Source of the DNA: a bacterium
Lineage (GTDB): Bacteria; Actinomycetota; Acidimicrobiia; Acidimicrobiales; CATQHL01
DNA length: 18,377 bases
Reading direction: 5' to 3'
Assembly (NCBI GenBank): GCA_026713745.1
Contig: JAPONU010000162.1
Location: 1 to 18,377 of the forward strand
Below the pieces are notes generated by a model. It ran no database searches. It had not been told where the DNA came from and worked only from the letters and a program-made list of their open reading frames with translations. The translations under genes were made by a program, and so were the position numbers. Shown here piece after piece: positions 15,788-18,377 of this stretch (position 1 is the first letter of the stretch; each line of letters begins with the position of its first letter).

Positions 15788-16884
15788 GAACCCAGGTCCA
15801 CGATGGCGGCCACCGAGCCGCCGCCCGCCGGGCCCTGCTGCAGGCCCGCCACCGACACGAACACGGCGGGGTCGCCGATGGCCGCGGCGGCCACGCCGCC
15901 CACCGCGCCCTTGGTGTGGTGGGTGTGGTGCACGTCGGAGTCGTTGAGCGCCACCTGGCGCCGGCCCCGCAGCCGCCCCGTGGGGTCGGCCTCGCACTTG
16001 ATGAAGCAATTGACGACCTTGCCGTCGAGGTCCTCGGCGCGCGGGCGGTCCGGCAATTCCAGGCCCGCCGAGCGGATGGCGTCGTAGATGCCGTCGAAGT
16101 CCAGGGCGTCGTCCATCACCGAGTGGCCGATGCGGTAGCGCCCGCCCACCCCGAGCCGGTTGCCGACCACGACGATCTGGGCCTCCACCTGCTCGACACC
16201 CGAGGAGCAGGAAGCCACCGAGGAGTACACCGACAGGTCGTGGGCGATCTGCTCGGGTCGGGGCCGGGGGATCTCCCCCAGTGCGGTGGCGATGCCGAGG
16301 GCCGAGGTGGCGTTGGAGACCGCCATCGACTCCATAGTGTCGGTGAGGGCCACCGTCTTGCCCCGCGAGTGGGCGTCCAGGATGCGCTCGGCGGTCAGCA
16401 GCGGGGTTTTGGTCTGCACGAAGTGCACATCGGCGCTGTCGCTGATGCCGGCGGCCTCCATGGCCTTGCGGACGCCGACGGCGACCTTGTCCACCATCTC
16501 CAACCGACCGATCTCCTCGGGCAGGATCGGCTCGGAGACGGCGAAGCCCACCGCCAGGCGCTTCTCGTCGGCGGGCTCGGCGGGGCCGTCCACCTTGGCG
16601 AACACCGTCATGTGCGGGGAGATCACCCCGTCGCAGCCGCCTGACCAGGCGATTGGCACACCCAGCGCCTCGGCGCGGGTCTTGCCGGCGTGCTCGACGA
16701 GGAAGTCTCGCAGCACCCGGTCTGCCAGCACCCGGGAGAAGTCGTTGACGCCCCCGTTGCCCTCCACCTTTCCGATGAGGGCCACGATCTCATCCGCGGC
16801 GAAGTCACCGTCGGCGATGGCCGCCTCCAGCCCAGACGTGTCCTGGACGTTCTCGAAGGGAATCTTGCGTACGACGTAGGGCAT
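15784..16884 (-). CDS. Ring-opening amidohydrolase, barbiturase/cyanuric acid amidohydrolase family
   Basis: A 366-residue member of the small family that hydrolyses a ring amide of cyanuric acid or barbiturate; the length fits exactly. The fold has three repeats, each with a Lys/Ser pair. Here they read Lys39 (GKVEGNG) with Ser81 (WSGGCDG), Lys159 (QTKTPLL) with Ser227/228 (CSSGVE), and Lys296 (IKCEADPTGR) with Ser344 (FVSVAG). The end GPAGGGSVAAIVD is also typical. Arg51 of repeat 1 is kept. At the place where relatives usually carry an arginine in repeats 2 and 3, this protein has Asn191 (AVSNATSALG) and His322/Lys325 (HHTHHTK), as judged from memory of the family. The substrate may thus differ. 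ATG 16884 is preceded by GAGGAGG; the longer upstream frame is not used. Confidence 0.93.
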   Translation of the reverse strand: MPYVVRKIPFENVQDTSGLEAAIADGDFAADEIVALIGKVEGNGGVNDFSRVLADRVLRDFLVEHAGKTRAEALGVPIAWSGGCDGVISPHMTVFAKVDGPAEPADEKRLAVGFAVSEPILPEEIGRLEMVDKVAVGVRKAMEAAGISDSADVHFVQTKTPLLTAERILDAHSRGKTVALTDTMESMAVSNATSALGIATALGEIPRPRPEQIAHDLSVYSSVASCSSGVEQVEAQIVVVGNRLGVGGRYRIGHSVMDDALDFDGIYDAIRSAGLELPDRPRAEDLDGKVVNCFIKCEADPTGRLRGRRQVALNDSDVHHTHHTKGAVGGVAAAAIGDPAVFVSVAGLQQGPAGGGSVAAIVDLGS

Positions 16885-16980
16885 CTCCGGTCCTCCTCGC
16901 TGCGGGGGTGGCTCTGACCAGCGGCGACACCTTGGTGCGAGTTGCCTCCGGTCGGACGGCCCCATGATAAGCAGTGTTGA

Positions 16981-16992
16981 ATCGTCTACGAT
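16981..16992. promoter_or_regulatory. Palindromic operator candidate in the divergent promoter region
   Basis: ATCGT-CT-ACGAT is a perfect 5-base inverted repeat in the 178-base gap between the two divergent starts. The form TNGT-NN-ACNA is that of GntR/FadR-type operators. It overlaps TACGAT (16987-16992), a possible plus-strand -10. Close beside it is TATCAT on the minus strand (16969 down to 16964), a possible -10 for the amidohydrolase. One bound repressor could thus control both directions. No GntR gene is in the window. Confidence 0.45.
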
Positions 16993-17062
16993 CCTGTTGA
17001 CATTTTTCTGCCCGGGGGCCGGGAGGGCTGGCGGCCGGGACCGACACGAGGAGACCAACGAA

Positions 17063-18376
17063 ATGACCGATCCCAAGCACCTGCTTCCCGGCCGGACGAC
17101 GAGGAGAGCGGGCGACCTTCTCTATGTGTCGACGATCTTCCCCGTCGACGCCGACGGCCGCGCCGTGCAGTCGGCCTCCACCTCTCCCCATATGGGCGAC
17201 TCCGACGTCTACACCCAGTCCTCAGTGATCCTCGGCGAGTTGGCCCGGCGGGTGGAGGCCGACGGCAGTTCCATGGATCGGGTCCTGCGGGTTGAGGTGC
17301 AGCTGGCTGCGACAGCCGACTTTCATGAGTTCAAGTTGGCGTGGATCGACGCGTTCGGCGACTCGCCGCCGGCTCGCACCACCATCGTCGTCGGCGACGA
17401 CCAGGTCGTGCCCGGCACCCTCGTGACGCTGAACGCCGTGGCGCTCAACGGCGGGTCGTCGGCGCAGCGCGAGACCATCCACACCGACGAGGCCCCCGAC
17501 CCGATGCCCTACGAGCACGTCCCGCAGGCCGTCAAGGGGGGCCACTGGGTGTATCCCTCGGCGCTCCCGGCATGCGACTACGAGACCGGCATCCCCCTGG
17601 GCGTGGGCAGGAACCTTCCCGCCTTCCCGTACTACGCCAACGACGCCACCGACCAGGCGGAGTACGTGTTCGCCAACCTGCAGAAGGTGATGCAGGCGGC
17701 GGGCACCGAGGTGGCCAACGTCATCAAGGCCCACCTCTACGAGCCCGACCTGGGCACCTTCCCCGATGTCGACGCGGTGTGGGCCCGCTACATGCCGCGC
17801 CCGCCCACCCGGGCCTCGATGGCGGCAATCGACCTGCTCGTGGAGCGGGCGGTCTTCGTGGCCAACCTGCTCGCCGTGATGCCCGACGAGTCGATGGAGA
17901 TCGTCGAGACCCGCAAGGGCATCAGCTGGCACCCCGTGCTGGTGCGCAAGGTGAACTTCACCCCCGGCATAGCCGTCGGCGACGACTGGTTGTTCCTGGC
18001 CGGCCAGGTGCCCGTGCCGGACTTCCTGACCGGCGTGGTGGGAACCGGCCCGTCCAAGCTGCGGCACTACTTCAGTGACATCGAGATGCAGACCGAGACC
18101 ACGATGCGCCTCATCCAGAGCCAGATCGACGCCAACGGCTTCGAGCTGCGCGACGTGGTGGACGCCCACATCTTCCTGGTGCACGCCCAGCGCGACTACC
18201 GCGGCTTCGAGCGGGCCTGGAACCGCATCATGGCCGAGGGCGGCATCGACGACCCGCCGCCGATCACACTCATCCCGTCGCGCCAGCGCAACGGCAACAC
18301 GGGCATCATGTTCCTCGGTCCCGACGAGCACCTCCGCCCCGACATCGAGATCGACTTCATCCTCAACCGCAGCTGA
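17063..18376 (+). CDS. Triple-domain RidA (YjgF/UK114)-like protein
   Basis: A 437-residue protein built from three tandem RidA-like domains: about 10-128, 150-273 and 288-434. Each has a beta-rich first part (LLYVSTIFPVD, HWVYPSALPA, WLFLAGQVPVP), a TQ-type helix and the IKAHLYEPDL/VVDAHIFLVH strand-helix unit. Single RidA proteins of about 130 residues form trimers that hydrolyse reactive enamines/imines. Here one chain could form the whole trimer. The substrate-binding Arg of RidA is seen as Arg105 (PPART) and Arg250 (PPTRA); domain 3 has Ile401 instead. An acidic residue near the end of the fold is kept only in domain 3 (Glu429). The start is ATG 17063, preceded by GAGGAG nine bases upstream. 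Divergent from the ring-opening amidohydrolase, it probably belongs to the same pathway. The stop is one base from the window end. Confidence 0.88.
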   Translation: MTDPKHLLPGRTTRRAGDLLYVSTIFPVDADGRAVQSASTSPHMGDSDVYTQSSVILGELARRVEADGSSMDRVLRVEVQLAATADFHEFKLAWIDAFGDSPPARTTIVVGDDQVVPGTLVTLNAVALNGGSSAQRETIHTDEAPDPMPYEHVPQAVKGGHWVYPSALPACDYETGIPLGVGRNLPAFPYYANDATDQAEYVFANLQKVMQAAGTEVANVIKAHLYEPDLGTFPDVDAVWARYMPRPPTRASMAAIDLLVERAVFVANLLAVMPDESMEIVETRKGISWHPVLVRKVNFTPGIAVGDDWLFLAGQVPVPDFLTGVVGTGPSKLRHYFSDIEMQTETTMRLIQSQIDANGFELRDVVDAHIFLVHAQRDYRGFERAWNRIMAEGGIDDPPPITLIPSRQRNGNTGIMFLGPDEHLRPDIEIDFILNRS

Positions 18377-18377
18377 C

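Noticed and set aside
16997..17002. TTGACA as the -35 box of the triple RidA gene
   Set aside because: Perfect -35 hexamer, but the region 16-19 bases downstream is all G and C with no -10.
16885..17076. N-terminal extension of the ring-opening amidohydrolase
   Set aside because: Family proteins begin near MPYVVRKIPF, and a good GAGGAGG ribosome-binding site sits just before that ATG.
17222..18331. Minus-strand open frame across the triple RidA gene
   Set aside because: Low-complexity His/Val/Gly-rich shadow; the plus strand holds three clear domains.
1..18377. CRISPR arrays, transposases, phage genes, rRNA
   Set aside because: No regularly spaced repeats, transposase or phage protein motifs, or rRNA-like segments were seen on either strand.

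Overview
This is a high-GC, gene-dense window. GTG starts are frequent, 4-base start/stop overlaps are common, and there is a lipoprotein with an actinobacterial-looking signal. This suggests a high-GC actinobacterium, possibly an uncultured Acidimicrobiia-like lineage; the lineage is inferred from style only, as no rRNA or tRNA gene was seen. Eleven genes lie on the plus strand before 12112. After that come two convergent/divergent blocks, and a last plus-strand gene ends at the right edge.

Region 1 (1-10663) reads as one long catabolic/transport operon. It holds the tail of one sugar-type ABC permease, a second permease, a 70-residue four-cysteine protein, hyuA and hyuB (hydantoinase/oxoprolinase family), an SDR oxidoreductase, a 676-residue predicted (alpha/alpha)-barrel protein, a D-2-hydroxyacid dehydrogenase and a UgpC/MalK-type ABC ATPase. 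Two permeases and an ATPase make most of a CUT1-like importer; its binding protein is not seen and may lie upstream of the window. The enzymes would open a cyclic amide or otherwise hydrolyse/carboxylate the substrate and then perform NAD(P)-linked redox steps. A REP-like palindrome sits between hyuA and hyuB.

Region 2 (10664-13303) holds an orphan branched-chain-amino-acid-type binding lipoprotein and a convergent epoxide hydrolase, separated by a 14-bp hairpin that probably ends both transcripts. Region 3 (13304-15205) is a small accessory island: a complete DNA cytosine-5 methyltransferase, then a 105-residue overlapping ORF where a restriction enzyme would be expected.

Region 4 (15206-18377) is the most interesting part. 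A ring-opening amidohydrolase of the barbiturase/cyanuric acid hydrolase family overlaps a carboxymuconolactone-decarboxylase-like gene on the minus strand. Divergent from them is a protein made of three tandem RidA-like domains. The intergenic region holds a 12-base palindrome resembling a GntR/FadR-type operator. The amidohydrolase keeps all three Lys/Ser pairs but appears to lack arginines expected in repeats 2 and 3. The RidA protein keeps the usual arginine in domains 1 and 2 but not 3. I propose this as a compact, possibly undescribed heterocycle ring-opening module with a substrate other than cyanuric acid or barbiturate. Together with hyuAB, the window carries two unrelated cyclic-amide hydrolase systems.
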